In this document: one piece after another, positions 35,675 through 44,120 of the stretch | Layout of the letters: every line of letters begins with the position of its first letter | Numbering within the stretch: the first letter of the stretch is position 1 | Source of the DNA: Neisseria perflava | GTDB taxonomy: Bacteria; Pseudomonadota; Gammaproteobacteria; Burkholderiales; Neisseriaceae | Length of the DNA: 64,000 nucleotides | NCBI RefSeq assembly: GCF_019334725.1 | Contig: NZ_CP079818.1 | Span: 248,001-312,000 of the forward strand | Direction of reading: 5' to 3' | Translations under genes and position numbers: made by a program | Notes under the pieces: generated by a model | Seen by the model: the letters and a program-made list of their open reading frames with translations, nothing else | Database searches by the model: none | Told to the model about the DNA's origin: nothing

Positions 35675-37090
35675 TTATTTGAATTTGTAAGTGTATTGCA
35701 AGCCCAAGATGTCCGCTTTGTTTTTGAAGCGTGCAGAGGATGTGCCGCGGCTGTCCACGTCGTTGCCGCTGGCTTTGCCGGTGCGGTAAACCGTGTCATT
35801 GATGTGGATATGGCTGTACGCCGCATCGATGACATGGTTTTTACCCAGTTGATATTTAGCGCCGACGGAGAACCAGATACGGTTGCCGTCAGGCAGGCTG
35901 TTCATGCGGTCTTCGGCGCTTTTAACCGGCGATTTGTCGAAAGCGATACCGGCACGCAGTTGCAATGGTTCGGTAACTTGGTAAGAGCCGCCGAATGCAA
36001 CTTTATAAGTGTTGCGCCAGTTAGGCGTAATGACGGTACGGTCGGATTTGCCGTTGACAACGTTTTTGGTATTTTCAAACACCAGCTCGGCTTTGTTGAA
36101 GCGGCTGTGGCGCGTCCAAGTCACATCGCCGAACAAATTGGTTTTGTCTGTAGCGCGGTACATACCGTGAACAGACAAAGACTCAGGCGTAACGATTTTT
36201 ACGCTGGCTTTTTCGTTCGGCACATAACCGCGTGCAGCCATTGCACCCAAATCCCAAGCGCGTTTTGCATATGCGCCGTCCGCTTCCCAATCGGCAGTGC
36301 CTTTCAGCGTATGCGATACTTTGGAACGATAGTTCACACCCACGCGTGCGCGGTCATTAATGTCCCACATCCACGCCAGTTGATAGCCGAAGCCCCAATC
36401 GTGGCCTTTTACATCGGCATGACCGTCAGCTTTGCCGGTCGCATCGACAGCAACGGGACGGCCTGCTTGACGGGAAGCTAAGCCGCTGGCCAACTGGCTG
36501 ATGGCGCCGGAAGCATCCCAGTCGGAGTATTTACGCAATTCGGCTTTGGAATATTGGGCAATCAAACCGGCACCAACAGCGTGCTGCTCATTCAGTTTCC
36601 ATGCGACTACCGGCTCGATGGCGATGGTGGTCAAACCCAATTTGTTGATGTTGTGGCGCAACACGGAATCTTTTTCGTATTCGGTTGCAGAGCCGAAAGG
36701 AACGTACACGCCCAAACCCAAAGTTACATCGTCGCTGGCTTTGTACGCGCCATAAACGTGCGGAGCAACGGTGGTTTCGGTAATTTTGCCGCTGGTCGAG
36801 CCGCTGACATCGGCACCCGTGCGGAAGTGTTTCGCAGATTCCGCCTCATAATGAATGCTTGGGAAAACGATATTGGCGTTGACGGAAATTTGGCTGCTGT
36901 CGATTTTGCTCAAACCGGCCGGATTGTAGAAAATGGTTGAGGCATCGGCAGCTTCGGCGGCGGCGGCGTTGGCCGTGCCTTGTGCGTTAACGGATTGTGT
37001 GCCGAAGTGGTAGCCGGAGGCTTGGACGGCAGTAGATAACAGTGCTGCGCTTAAAATAAATGCTGTTTTTTTCAGATTGAAATGAATCAT
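35675..37090 (-). CDS. FadL/OmpP1-type outer membrane transporter
   Basis: A 471-residue outer membrane beta-barrel of the FadL family, which imports long-chain fatty acids and other hydrophobic compounds. It has a signal peptide (about residues 1-24, ending VQAS), the N-terminal hatch sequence with NAQGTANAAAAEAADASTIFYNPAGLS (typical NPAGL motif, about residues 34-60) and barrel strands to the C-terminus. It corresponds to the meningococcal P1/FadL homologue located next to pyk. An inverted repeat overlaps its likely promoter. Confidence 0.9.
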   Translation of the reverse strand: MIHFNLKKTAFILSAALLSTAVQASGYHFGTQSVNAQGTANAAAAEAADASTIFYNPAGLSKIDSSQISVNANIVFPSIHYEAESAKHFRTGADVSGSTSGKITETTVAPHVYGAYKASDDVTLGLGVYVPFGSATEYEKDSVLRHNINKLGLTTIAIEPVVAWKLNEQHAVGAGLIAQYSKAELRKYSDWDASGAISQLASGLASRQAGRPVAVDATGKADGHADVKGHDWGFGYQLAWMWDINDRARVGVNYRSKVSHTLKGTADWEADGAYAKRAWDLGAMAARGYVPNEKASVKIVTPESLSVHGMYRATDKTNLFGDVTWTRHSRFNKAELVFENTKNVVNGKSDRTVITPNWRNTYKVAFGGSYQVTEPLQLRAGIAFDKSPVKSAEDRMNSLPDGNRIWFSVGAKYQLGKNHVIDAAYSHIHINDTVYRTGKASGNDVDSRGTSSARFKNKADILGLQYTYKFK

Positions 37091-37152
37091 TTTGGTTTAC
37101 CGTGAAAGTAGCGGACAAAGAAAAAGGCCGTCTGAAACGTCCTTTATTGATT

Positions 37153-37178
37153 TAGTATAGGCACTCAATTCTATACTA
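37153..37178 (-). promoter_or_regulatory. Inverted repeat over the FadL-like gene promoter
   Basis: TAGTATAG (37153-37160) and CTATACTA (37171-37178) are exact inverted repeats with a 10-base spacer. On the minus strand the inner side gives TATACT, a good -10, though no strong -35 accompanies it. The layout suits a dimeric regulator acting on the porin gene; the regulator is unknown. Confidence 0.45.
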
Positions 37179-37218
37179 CATCATTATTTTTGCCTAATCT
37201 TTTCTTTTTTTACACAAA

Positions 37219-37245
37219 AAAAGCAGGCTAAAACAGCCTGCTTTT
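37219..37245 (-). terminator. Terminator after pyk
   Basis: AAAAGCAGGCT and AGCCTGCTTTT pair over a 5-base loop, followed by TTTTT on the minus strand, about 22 bases after the pyk stop. It is a conventional hairpin, not DUS-derived. Confidence 0.85.
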
Positions 37246-37266
37246 CCAATCATCGGATCACTGCAA

Positions 37267-38739
37267 TTATTTAACCTGCAACACTTCCAACGTATTGGTC
37301 GAACCAGATTCGCGCATTTGCGAACCGCTGGTGATGATGTATTGGTCGCCGCCTTGGAGGATTTTGTGTTCTACCAGCATGGCTTCCACTTCGTTCAGCG
37401 CGGTATCGTGATCGGTACTGGTTGCCAAAATCAACGGACGCACGCCGCGGTACATCGCCATACGGCGTTGCGCTGAAACACTCGGCGTCAGGGCAAAAAT
37501 CGGCAGGGTGATGTTGTGGCGGCTGACTTCGAAGGCGGTCGAACCGCTTTCAGTCAGGGCAACGATGGCTTTGGCGTGAACTGCGCGCGCCACGCTGACC
37601 GCACCGCCGGCAATCGCCAAGTTGGTGCTGACGGCTTCGGGATACTCGACCTGTTCGGCAACGCCGTTGAGCGAATCTTGTTCTTTTTCCGCAGCCGCAC
37701 AAATAATCGCCATTTGGCTGACGGTTTCAAACGGATACGCGCCGACGGCGGTTTCGGCAGAACACATCACCGCATCGGTACCGTCCAATACTGCATTGGC
37801 CACGTCGCTGACTTCCGCGCGGGTCGGTACAGGGTTGGTAATCATCGATTCCATCATTTGAGTTGCGGTAATGCTGAAGCGGCGCAACTCACGGGCGCGG
37901 CGGATCATGCGTTTTTGCAGGGCAGGTACGGCGGCATGGCCAACTTCCACTGCCAAGTCACCGCGGGCAACCATAATACCGTCGCTGGCAAGGATGATTT
38001 CGTCCAGGTTTTCAATGGCTTCTACGCGCTCGATTTTGGAAACCAAACCGGGGCGTACGGCTGTACTGCCTTTCATTTCTTCTTCGACTTTGGCGCGTGC
38101 GATGTGCAAATCTTCGGCAGATTTCACAAAGCTGATGGCCAAGTAGTCGCAACCGATGGCAATCGCGGTTTTCAAGTCGCGGAAGTCTTTTTCGGTCAAC
38201 GCACCGGCAGACAGACCGCCGCCGCGTTTATTGATACCTTTGTTACTTTTCAGCACATGGCTGTTTTCTACCCTTGTAATAATCTTACTTCCTTCAACCG
38301 CCTCAACGGTCAAGGTCAACAGGCCGTCGTCCAGCCACAAAACATCGCCGGTAGCGACGTCATTCGGCAAATCACGGTAGTCCAAACCCACCGCTTCGCG
38401 TGTACCTTCACCTTTAAGCGCGGCATCCAAAATTAAGGTTTCATCTTTATTCAGCTCAATGCTGCCGCCGGCAATTTTGCCGACACGGATTTTCGGGCCT
38501 TGCAAGTCGGCAAGAATAGCCACTTCCTGACCTGCGCGTTTCGCGGCTTCACGCACAATGCGGGCATTTTCTTCATGGAACTCCGGAGTACCGTGGCTGA
38601 AATTGAAACGGACGACATTAAGACCACCGACACGGATCATGTCTTCCAACAATTGTACATTGTTGCTGCCCGGACCCAGTGTGGCGACAATTTTGGTATT
38701 GTGGCTGATACGGGTTAAATCACGTTGCAATTGGCTCAT
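37267..38739 (-). CDS. pyk: Pyruvate kinase
   Basis: Converts phosphoenolpyruvate and ADP to pyruvate and ATP, the last step of glycolysis. The 490-residue frame begins MSQLQRDLTRISHNTKIVAT; the upstream ATG at 38766 is rejected because it gives no family similarity and the sequence AGGAAAGGA lies before 38739. Motifs include NFSHGTPEFH near residue 40, the metal/substrate helix with ATQMMESMITNPVPTRAEVSD (about 310) and DAVMCSAETA. As in other bacteria the gene ends with an allosteric C-domain. Confidence 0.96.
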   Translation of the reverse strand: MSQLQRDLTRISHNTKIVATLGPGSNNVQLLEDMIRVGGLNVVRFNFSHGTPEFHEENARIVREAAKRAGQEVAILADLQGPKIRVGKIAGGSIELNKDETLILDAALKGEGTREAVGLDYRDLPNDVATGDVLWLDDGLLTLTVEAVEGSKIITRVENSHVLKSNKGINKRGGGLSAGALTEKDFRDLKTAIAIGCDYLAISFVKSAEDLHIARAKVEEEMKGSTAVRPGLVSKIERVEAIENLDEIILASDGIMVARGDLAVEVGHAAVPALQKRMIRRARELRRFSITATQMMESMITNPVPTRAEVSDVANAVLDGTDAVMCSAETAVGAYPFETVSQMAIICAAAEKEQDSLNGVAEQVEYPEAVSTNLAIAGGAVSVARAVHAKAIVALTESGSTAFEVSRHNITLPIFALTPSVSAQRRMAMYRGVRPLILATSTDHDTALNEVEAMLVEHKILQGGDQYIITSGSQMRESGSTNTLEVLQVK

Positions 38740-38953
38740 GTAAACGTCCTTTCCTGTTGATTTCACGTTTGATAATGAAGAGGATTGTACTCTTAATGCA
38801 ATAATGTTGGCGTAAAATTACATCATTTTCTGACTTAAACTAAATTTATTTTTGCATTAACCTACTTTCCTATCGGATACAATATACCCTCACGTCGTCA
38901 TGTTTAATTTTTCAGACGGCCTCACTCATACTAATAGAATACTCAACTGATCC

Positions 38954-39457
38954 ATGAAACGTTTTTTGACTCCGCTACCCATCGGCATCGTTTTGGCTGA
39001 CCTGATCTACGGTTTCGTACTTAATGTCATGCAAGGCTTAAATTTGCAACAAACTGCCGCCAACCAGTCCGGTACAATTTCCGTTACGCCCGACATTGCC
39101 TTCAACAGCCTGCAAATCGTCGCCAACGGCGGCATGGTCTGCATTATCGGCTTCGGTTTGATTGTCTTGTTCCAACTCAACCGCGCCGTATTACGCCAAC
39201 AAATCCTGCCCATCGGCATTTTCCGAACTCTCGGCCTGTTGGCTGTTTTGGCATTCAGCATTTCGTCTTTGTGGGAATGGTTGCATGCCGCTTTGTCGCT
39301 GCTTTCCGGGCACAATGTTTTAAACTTCAGCAACCCGCGTTATCTGGTTACCGCAGCCTGTATGCCCATCATCGCTTTCTTGTGCATCTTGCGCCTGTAC
39401 AATTGGTATCGCCTGCATCGGACTGTTGCCACCGACGATACCTCCACTTCCCTCTAA
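38954..39457 (+). CDS. Predicted inner membrane protein, function unknown
   Basis: A 167-residue protein with about four hydrophobic spans (roughly residues 6-24, 45-70, 83-105 and 131-152). The layout is reminiscent of DUF2975-like small membrane proteins but I cannot confirm the family. It lies divergently from pyk and ends before a DUS-type terminator. No signal peptide cleavage site is obvious. Confidence 0.65.
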   Translation: MKRFLTPLPIGIVLADLIYGFVLNVMQGLNLQQTAANQSGTISVTPDIAFNSLQIVANGGMVCIIGFGLIVLFQLNRAVLRQQILPIGIFRTLGLLAVLAFSISSLWEWLHAALSLLSGHNVLNFSNPRYLVTAACMPIIAFLCILRLYNWYRLHRTVATDDTSTSL

Positions 39458-39469
39458 TCAAGCTGCAAA

Positions 39470-39509
39470 AAGGCCGTCTAAAACAGGAAAACCTATTTCA
39501 GACGGCCTT
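39470..39509. terminator. Imperfect inverted DUS pair
   Basis: AAGGCCGTCTAAAAC is a DUS variant (G to A) and pairs with TTTCAGACGGCCTT with one mismatch. It lies between the convergent ends of the membrane protein gene and the small lipoprotein gene. Confidence 0.6.
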
Positions 39510-39522
39510 GTCATTATATATC

Positions 39523-39651
39523 TCAACGTTGATGGCTGGTTTCTACACCGGCCTTAATCTCGCCATACATTTGCGAGCTGCCTTGCCCGCTGCCTGATGC
39601 GCAGGCCGCCAAGTTCAGTGCCAAAACAGCCGCAGTCAAAATCTTCAACAT
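39523..39651 (-). CDS. Very small lipoprotein, 42 residues
   Basis: The product begins MLKILTAAVLALNLAAC, a compact lipoprotein signal with the lipobox LAAC, leaving a mature chain of about 26 residues. AGGAATCCC precedes the ATG. It starts 23 bases after the acetyltransferase gene and is probably cotranscribed with it. It recalls entericidin-sized lipoproteins, but I do not recognise the mature part. Confidence 0.7.
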   Translation of the reverse strand: MLKILTAAVLALNLAACASGSGQGSSQMYGEIKAGVETSHQR

Positions 39652-39674
39652 GGGATTCCTTCTTTCCACAAAAA

Positions 39675-40538
39675 TTATTTCGGATCGCAACGGAAATGGT
39701 AAGCGCAAATTTCAAATCCGTTTTTAAAGTAGAGACGATGCGCACCTGCACGGTCATGGTTAACATGGACATTCAGATGGATTTTAGTCGCGCCGGTTTC
39801 CGCACCGATTTTGCGCACTTCTTCCAACAAGCGTGAAGCATAACCTTTTTGGCGGCATTGCGGCATGGTTACGAGATCATCAATATGGATATGGTAACCA
39901 CTGGCCAAGTTATGTGCAGTATGGAAACCGCATACGGCCACGGCATTTTGTTTGCCTTCTTCAAAAATACCCAGCAGGCGGTAGCCGGTTTTGCGCTGAT
40001 GCTCGTTGATTTGCTCGACGAAACGGTGAATATCGGTCAAAGAAGAACGCAAAATGCTCAATGCCGCAAAAGCGGTTGCGGTTTCTTCCGGCGGAATTTC
40101 ACGCAATACGCCAACCACAGGCGCGGCAGCTTGAGGCTCAGGCTGAGCATTAGCCGCTTCCGCACCCTCGGCTGCATGTTTTTCTTCAATCGCCTGCGCC
40201 AACAAAACGCGCTCGACCGGCACTTCGCCCTGCTGCTTGCTTTCCTGCTCTTTGAGTAAGGCTTTGCAGTCAATCACGCGCAAATCGTTATCCGCTGCAA
40301 AATCCATCAAAAAACGGAACATTTGCGGATTGTCTTCTTCCAGTTTTTTATCGACTGCCACACAACGGACATTGTCCACCAAAATCGGGCGCACCCAATT
40401 CGAATAGGAAAGGCGGTTGTCTTTGGTGAAGGAAGACAAAATACCGCACAGGCGCTCCGCCCAGTCGCTTGGTCGGAAAATCTTGCCTTTGCTGGTCGTA
40501 CCATGGATCACAACTTCATAAGGATTACACACTAACAT
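39675..40538 (-). CDS. DUF3579 domain fused to a GNAT acetyltransferase
   Basis: A 287-residue two-domain protein. The N-terminal part, starting MLVCNPYEVVIHGTTSKGK, matches DUF3579 (about residues 1-95: RPSDWAERLCGIL, LVDNVRCVAVDKKL). An Ala/Glu-rich linker leads to a GNAT acetyltransferase domain (about 150-287) with the acetyl-CoA loop CRQKGYASRLLEEV and the NGF C-terminal region. The ATG at 40538 has AGGAAG upstream. The acetyl acceptor is unknown. Confidence 0.85.
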   Translation of the reverse strand: MLVCNPYEVVIHGTTSKGKIFRPSDWAERLCGILSSFTKDNRLSYSNWVRPILVDNVRCVAVDKKLEEDNPQMFRFLMDFAADNDLRVIDCKALLKEQESKQQGEVPVERVLLAQAIEEKHAAEGAEAANAQPEPQAAAPVVGVLREIPPEETATAFAALSILRSSLTDIHRFVEQINEHQRKTGYRLLGIFEEGKQNAVAVCGFHTAHNLASGYHIHIDDLVTMPQCRQKGYASRLLEEVRKIGAETGATKIHLNVHVNHDRAGAHRLYFKNGFEICAYHFRCDPK

Positions 40539-40708
40539 AAGCAGCTTCCTGAAAGTAAATGGCTGAAGGAATATTTCGCCAGTGCCAACATCAGAAAAAG
40601 TTCCGATACATAGCAACAGATGATTGAAAAAATATCAGTAAGGTTTTGAAATACGACAATGATGAGACGGCTTGCCAATCCTGACAATCCGTTTCGAATT
40701 CTTTGATT

Positions 40709-40738
40709 ATTATACCCGATACGCCTCTTTTTCTTCAA
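40709..40738 (-). promoter_or_regulatory. Predicted promoter for the DUF3579-GNAT gene
   Basis: TTGAAG (40733-40738) and a perfect TATAAT (40709-40714) lie 18 bases apart on the minus strand, leaving a leader of about 160 bases before the ATG. Confidence 0.6.
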
Positions 40739-40759
40739 AAATCATTTGAAAAATAACAA

Positions 40760-40801
40760 CAGGCCGTCTGAAACCAAGTATTTCGGTTTCAGACGGCCTG
40801 C
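40760..40801. terminator. Long inverted DUS hairpin
   Basis: CAGGCCGTCTGAAACC and GGTTTCAGACGGCCTG form a 16-bp perfect stem around a 9-base loop, downstream of the hypothetical membrane protein gene. Confidence 0.75.
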
Positions 40802-40813
40802 ATATTTTGTATA

Positions 40814-41479
40814 TCAATACAACAATTTCTTGCGGGGCTTTTGTTCGCCACCGGATTTAATTTCCGACAAGTTGAAATTCAGTATGCTCAAATCCAAAAT
40901 GCTTTCTGAAGTGCATTGATCGCCAAAAGCATTTTCATAAGTGGCCTTCAGTTTCAACACGCCGCCAAATGTCTGGTCCGGCAATTCGGCAGCCAGCGCC
41001 AACATGCTTGCAAACACGCCGCCATACAATTCGCCCGATGCCAGCATATCCACACCGCCGGAAAACATCTCCAAGCGCATAACTGCATCGGCAACCAACT
41101 TGCTCGGCAAGTGATCCGGCAAAGGCTCTGCCTCAAAGCGTACATTCTTCGCCAAGCCCTTACCGCTATTGCGGACAACCAAAACCAATAAATCCGTTTG
41201 ACCGTCAGAACGCTGCAACGTCGCATGCAAAACCGGATGAATGCTCTCTTTTTGAATCAGCTGCTCACGGTGCAACATCTTGCTTTTAGCTTTGGATCGC
41301 GCAGATACGACGGCCCAAATCAACCAAACCAATGCAACGGCAGAAATGGCTGTGACCAAAAGAGGAAGATTGGCCAAATAGGCTTGCTGATTAAACCAAA
41401 CTTGTGCGGCTAAAAATCCGGCAAAGAAAATCAAGACGTATAAAATTGGGGCAAACCGGCTTTGTATGGATGAGTGCAT
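40814..41479 (-). CDS. Predicted membrane-anchored protein, function unknown
   Basis: A 221-residue protein with two N-terminal membrane helices (about residues 10-30 and 38-58), then a soluble beta-rich domain. The ATG at 41479 has TAGGAAA upstream; an in-frame start at 41530 would add 17 residues without an obvious ribosome site. I do not recognise the family. Confidence 0.7.
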   Translation of the reverse strand: MHSSIQSRFAPILYVLIFFAGFLAAQVWFNQQAYLANLPLLVTAISAVALVWLIWAVVSARSKAKSKMLHREQLIQKESIHPVLHATLQRSDGQTDLLVLVVRNSGKGLAKNVRFEAEPLPDHLPSKLVADAVMRLEMFSGGVDMLASGELYGGVFASMLALAAELPDQTFGGVLKLKATYENAFGDQCTSESILDLSILNFNLSEIKSGGEQKPRKKLLY

Positions 41480-41669
41480 AAGTTTTCCTACATTTCGTAT
41501 CGCGTTATAAAAATAATGCCTTTTGAGCAAATGATGTCATTAACTCAGAAGGCATTATTTTAACGTAATTTTAACGCAATTTGCTTAATATCTTGCTTTT
41601 TATGAAACTGATGTATCAAGCAGACAACTCAAACCGCACAGCCGTGTTTTCAGACGGCCTGAGATTTTA

Positions 41670-42128
41670 TCAGGCTTCGGCAACCGAATCACGCGAGAAG
41701 GTTTTTTCGCAATAATGGCATTTCAAACGTGTCTGACCATTATGTGAACGGACATAAAAGCGGCTGATGACCGGCTCGCCATGACTGGCACAATTGGTAT
41801 TCGGGCAGCGGAATACTTCTGAAATTTCGTCCGGCAATGACAAATGCTGTTTGTCGATCACTTTAAACTGATCGATTTTGTTTACTACTGCTTCAGGGGC
41901 AAATAAAGCCAAACGGTTGGCCGCATTGGCATCCAACCATACGCCGCTGACTTTGATAATGTCTTTGCTTCCCTGCGTTTTGCTGGGCAAATTAAAGCCG
42001 ACTGTAACCGCGCTGCCATAATGCAGCAGCTTAAACTGTCTTAAAATGGCCAAGCCTTTACCGGCAGGAATATGATCAATTACCGTACCTTGTTCAATCG
42101 CTTCAACGCTGAGTTTTGAGTTTTCCAT
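41670..42128 (-). CDS. pyrI: Aspartate carbamoyltransferase regulatory subunit
   Basis: PyrI binds ATP or CTP to regulate the PyrB catalytic trimer in pyrimidine synthesis. The 152-residue protein has the allosteric domain (AIEQGTVIDHIPAGKGL at the start) and a C-terminal zinc domain with four cysteines (CPNTNC and CHYC, about residues 108-140). It starts 10 bases after pyrB, with AAGGAGC before the ATG. Confidence 0.96.
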   Translation of the reverse strand: MENSKLSVEAIEQGTVIDHIPAGKGLAILRQFKLLHYGSAVTVGFNLPSKTQGSKDIIKVSGVWLDANAANRLALFAPEAVVNKIDQFKVIDKQHLSLPDEISEVFRCPNTNCASHGEPVISRFYVRSHNGQTRLKCHYCEKTFSRDSVAEA

Positions 42129-42138
42129 CTCTCGCTCC

Positions 42139-43059
42139 TTAAACTTCTTCGTTCAATACCAAAGACAAAATCGCCATCCGTGCATACACGCCATTGGTTG
42201 CCTGTTCAAAATAATAGGCATGAGGTGTTTTATCCACGTCCGGATGAATTTCATCTACCCTCGGTAAAGGATGCAAGACGCGCAAATTGGGTTTAGCATT
42301 CGCCAACATTTGCGCATCAAGATTGAATTTACCCTGAATTTTGGCAAATTCCTGCTCATCAAAACGTTCGCGCTGAACGCGGGTCATGTACAAAATATCC
42401 GCCCATTCGACCGCTTCTTCCAATCCGGGCAAAATTTGATAAGGGCACCCGGCTTCTTCCAGCTCTTCAGTGATATAGTCCGGCATTGCCAAGCTGGGAG
42501 GGGAAACAAACGCAAATTCACAACCCCAACGCTTCAGCGCCTGACACAATGAATGTACCGTACGGCCATATTTCAAATCGCCGGCCATCGCAATCTTCAA
42601 ATTGCTCAAACTGCCCTGTGTTTCATAAATCGTGACCAAATCCAAAAGCGTCTGACTCGGATGTTGGTTGGTACCATCGCCGGCATTAATCACGGGCACG
42701 CTCGAAAATTCGGCCGCCACACGGGCCGCACCGTCTTTCGGGTGTCGCTGAATAATCGCATCCGTATAGCTGGAAATAATCCTCGCAGTATCTGCGAGCG
42801 TTTCACCCTTTTTCGCGCTGGTATTTGCACCATCGGAAAAACCGATAACTTTCCCACCCAAACGCTGTACCGCCGTTTCAAAAGACAAACGAGTACGGGT
42901 GGACGGTTCAAAAAAGCACGAACCAATCAATTTGCCTTCAAGCAAATCTTCACGAGGCTGCTTTTTCAACTTCAAGGCCGTCTGAAGCAGCAATTCGAGC
43001 TGCTCTGTCGTCAAATCTGAAATTGAAATAATATGTTGCCGATAAAGCGGATTAGGCAT
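42139..43059 (-). CDS. pyrB: Aspartate carbamoyltransferase catalytic subunit
   Basis: Catalyses carbamoyl phosphate plus aspartate to carbamoyl aspartate, the committed step of pyrimidine synthesis. The 306-residue frame starts MPNPLYRQHIISISDL at 43059 with GGAAGGA upstream. The carbamoyl phosphate motif FEPSTRTRLSFE (about residues 52-63), KGETLADTARI and HPLPRVDEIHPDVD are present. A DUS lies inside near 42974. The leader carries a terminator and a candidate leader peptide, described separately. Confidence 0.97.
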   Translation of the reverse strand: MPNPLYRQHIISISDLTTEQLELLLQTALKLKKQPREDLLEGKLIGSCFFEPSTRTRLSFETAVQRLGGKVIGFSDGANTSAKKGETLADTARIISSYTDAIIQRHPKDGAARVAAEFSSVPVINAGDGTNQHPSQTLLDLVTIYETQGSLSNLKIAMAGDLKYGRTVHSLCQALKRWGCEFAFVSPPSLAMPDYITEELEEAGCPYQILPGLEEAVEWADILYMTRVQRERFDEQEFAKIQGKFNLDAQMLANAKPNLRVLHPLPRVDEIHPDVDKTPHAYYFEQATNGVYARMAILSLVLNEEV

Positions 43060-43075
43060 GACCATTCCTTCCCAT

Positions 43076-43098
43076 AAAAAAGCCCGCAACAGGCGGGC
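43076..43098 (-). terminator. Attenuator-type terminator in the pyrB leader
   Basis: GCCCGC (43082-43087 on the plus strand) pairs with GCGGGC (43093-43098), closing a 5-base loop, followed by six T on the minus strand. It ends only 17 bases before the pyrB ATG and thus cannot belong to another gene. Its position matches the pyrBI attenuator of E. coli. Confidence 0.85.
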
Positions 43099-43101
43099 GT
43101 T

Positions 43102-43158
43102 TCAAGCAAACCGATTCCATTGTTGCCCAACATCATCCCAGTGGACAATCACAACCAT
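43102..43158 (-). CDS. Candidate pyrB leader peptide, 18 residues
   Basis: ATG at 43158 opens a frame for MVVIVHWDDVGQQWNRFA, and its TGA ends 3 bases before the attenuator stem. A second short frame, MGVVETWL (43149-43175), overlaps its start. The ribosome site for the longer frame is weak. Translation of such a frame could govern the downstream hairpin; expression is not demonstrated. Confidence 0.45.
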   Translation of the reverse strand: MVVIVHWDDVGQQWNRFA

Positions 43159-43214
43159 GTTTCTACCACACCCATGAAATCTTCCGCATTATCGCATATT
43201 TAACAGACGGCTGC

Positions 43215-43250
43215 TTCTTTCAAGTTTTCAGATTCTTTCAAGTTTTCAGA
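43215..43250. repeat. Perfect 18-bp tandem duplication
   Basis: TTCTTTCAAGTTTTCAGA occurs twice end to end at 43215-43232 and 43233-43250, the second copy running into a DUS (TTCAGACGGCCT). It lies upstream of the pyrB leader. Confidence 0.85.
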
Positions 43251-43444
43251 CGGCCTGATACCTTTGCAAAATAACCCTCGGTACTCCACAGCTGAAACCC
43301 AAGCACAGGGATTCGGTATTTTCAGTTATTGCCCCCATTGGTCCAAGTCTTCATTGCCACTGCCCATACAAAGCCGCCCATCAACCCGAACCGGCAAACG
43401 GTTCAGCCTCTGGGCGGCATATACGGCACAAACGTCCGTCAGGC

Positions 43445-43732
43445 TTATTTTTTCACGGCAGGCTGTGCGGCCTTAGGCGCGGCAGAAGAAACCGTCGCCT
43501 CCGCCTTTAACTTGTTCAGCACCGCATCACCGATGCCCTTCACGTTTTTCAGCTCCTCCACCGATTTGAACGCACCGTTCTTCTGACGGTATTCCACAAT
43601 CGATTTCGCCTTAGCCGGACCGATACCCGGCAAAGCCTCCAGTTCGGCAGAAGACGCGGTATTGATATTCACGGCGGCCAAAGAGAATGCTGCACAGACG
43701 GCGGCAAATGCACCAAATAAAAATTTCTTCAT
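43445..43732 (-). CDS. comE: ComE/ComEA-like DNA-binding competence protein
   Basis: Periplasmic double-stranded DNA-binding protein that pulls incoming DNA through the outer membrane during transformation. The 95-residue product has a signal peptide (about residues 1-19, ending SLAA), then two helix-hairpin-helix motifs (LEALPGIGPAKAKSIVEYR and VKGIGDAVLNKLK), and a Pro/Ala/Lys tail. The ATG at 43732 is preferred over one at 43747. In gonococci and meningococci comE is repeated beside each rRNA operon; here it lies just after 5S rRNA, matching that arrangement. Confidence 0.93.
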   Translation of the reverse strand: MKKFLFGAFAAVCAAFSLAAVNINTASSAELEALPGIGPAKAKSIVEYRQKNGAFKSVEELKNVKGIGDAVLNKLKAEATVSSAAPKAAQPAVKK

Positions 43733-43863
43733 CAGATTTTTTCCCATAACATATTTGATTGAATCAGTCAGGAAGCCTACCGAATGGTTTTATTCCACTC
43801 TGTAAACACTGTCACATACGCGCAGATAGGGCAACAGCTCATACCCACACAAATGCTTACGAC

Positions 43864-43892
43864 ATATTAACGCAAATATCGTTTGATTTCAA
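43864..43892 (-). promoter_or_regulatory. Predicted comE promoter
   Basis: TTGAAA (43887-43892) and TAATAT (43864-43869) are 17 bases apart on the minus strand, about 130 bases before the ATG. The rest of the stretch 43733-44082 shows no gene. Confidence 0.6.
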
Positions 43893-44082
43893 ATATTCTA
43901 AACAGTTAACCATAACTTTCAGTACTTTTGTTCAAGAATAACAACAGAGTTGTCATCCTTTAATTTAAACAACAAGCATGCACGAACACTCAATAGGTAT
44001 CGGAATGGGTATCGGTTCATCAATATCCTTGCACCCATTACCCTACCTCCTATCGTCAAACCGACAGAAACGACAGGTATAT

Positions 44083-44112
44083 AAAAAGCCCCCGACATCA
44101 GTCGGGGGCTTT
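44083..44112 (-). terminator. Terminator of the rRNA operon
   Basis: AAAGCCCCCGAC and GTCGGGGGCTTT form a strong 12-bp stem with a 4-base loop, then TTT on the minus strand, just after 5S rRNA. Confidence 0.9.
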
Positions 44113-44120
44113 GGAATGGG

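Noticed and set aside
43264..43586. Plus-strand short frames between pyrB and comE
   Set aside because: They overlap comE in antisense or lack ribosome sites and any recognisable fold.
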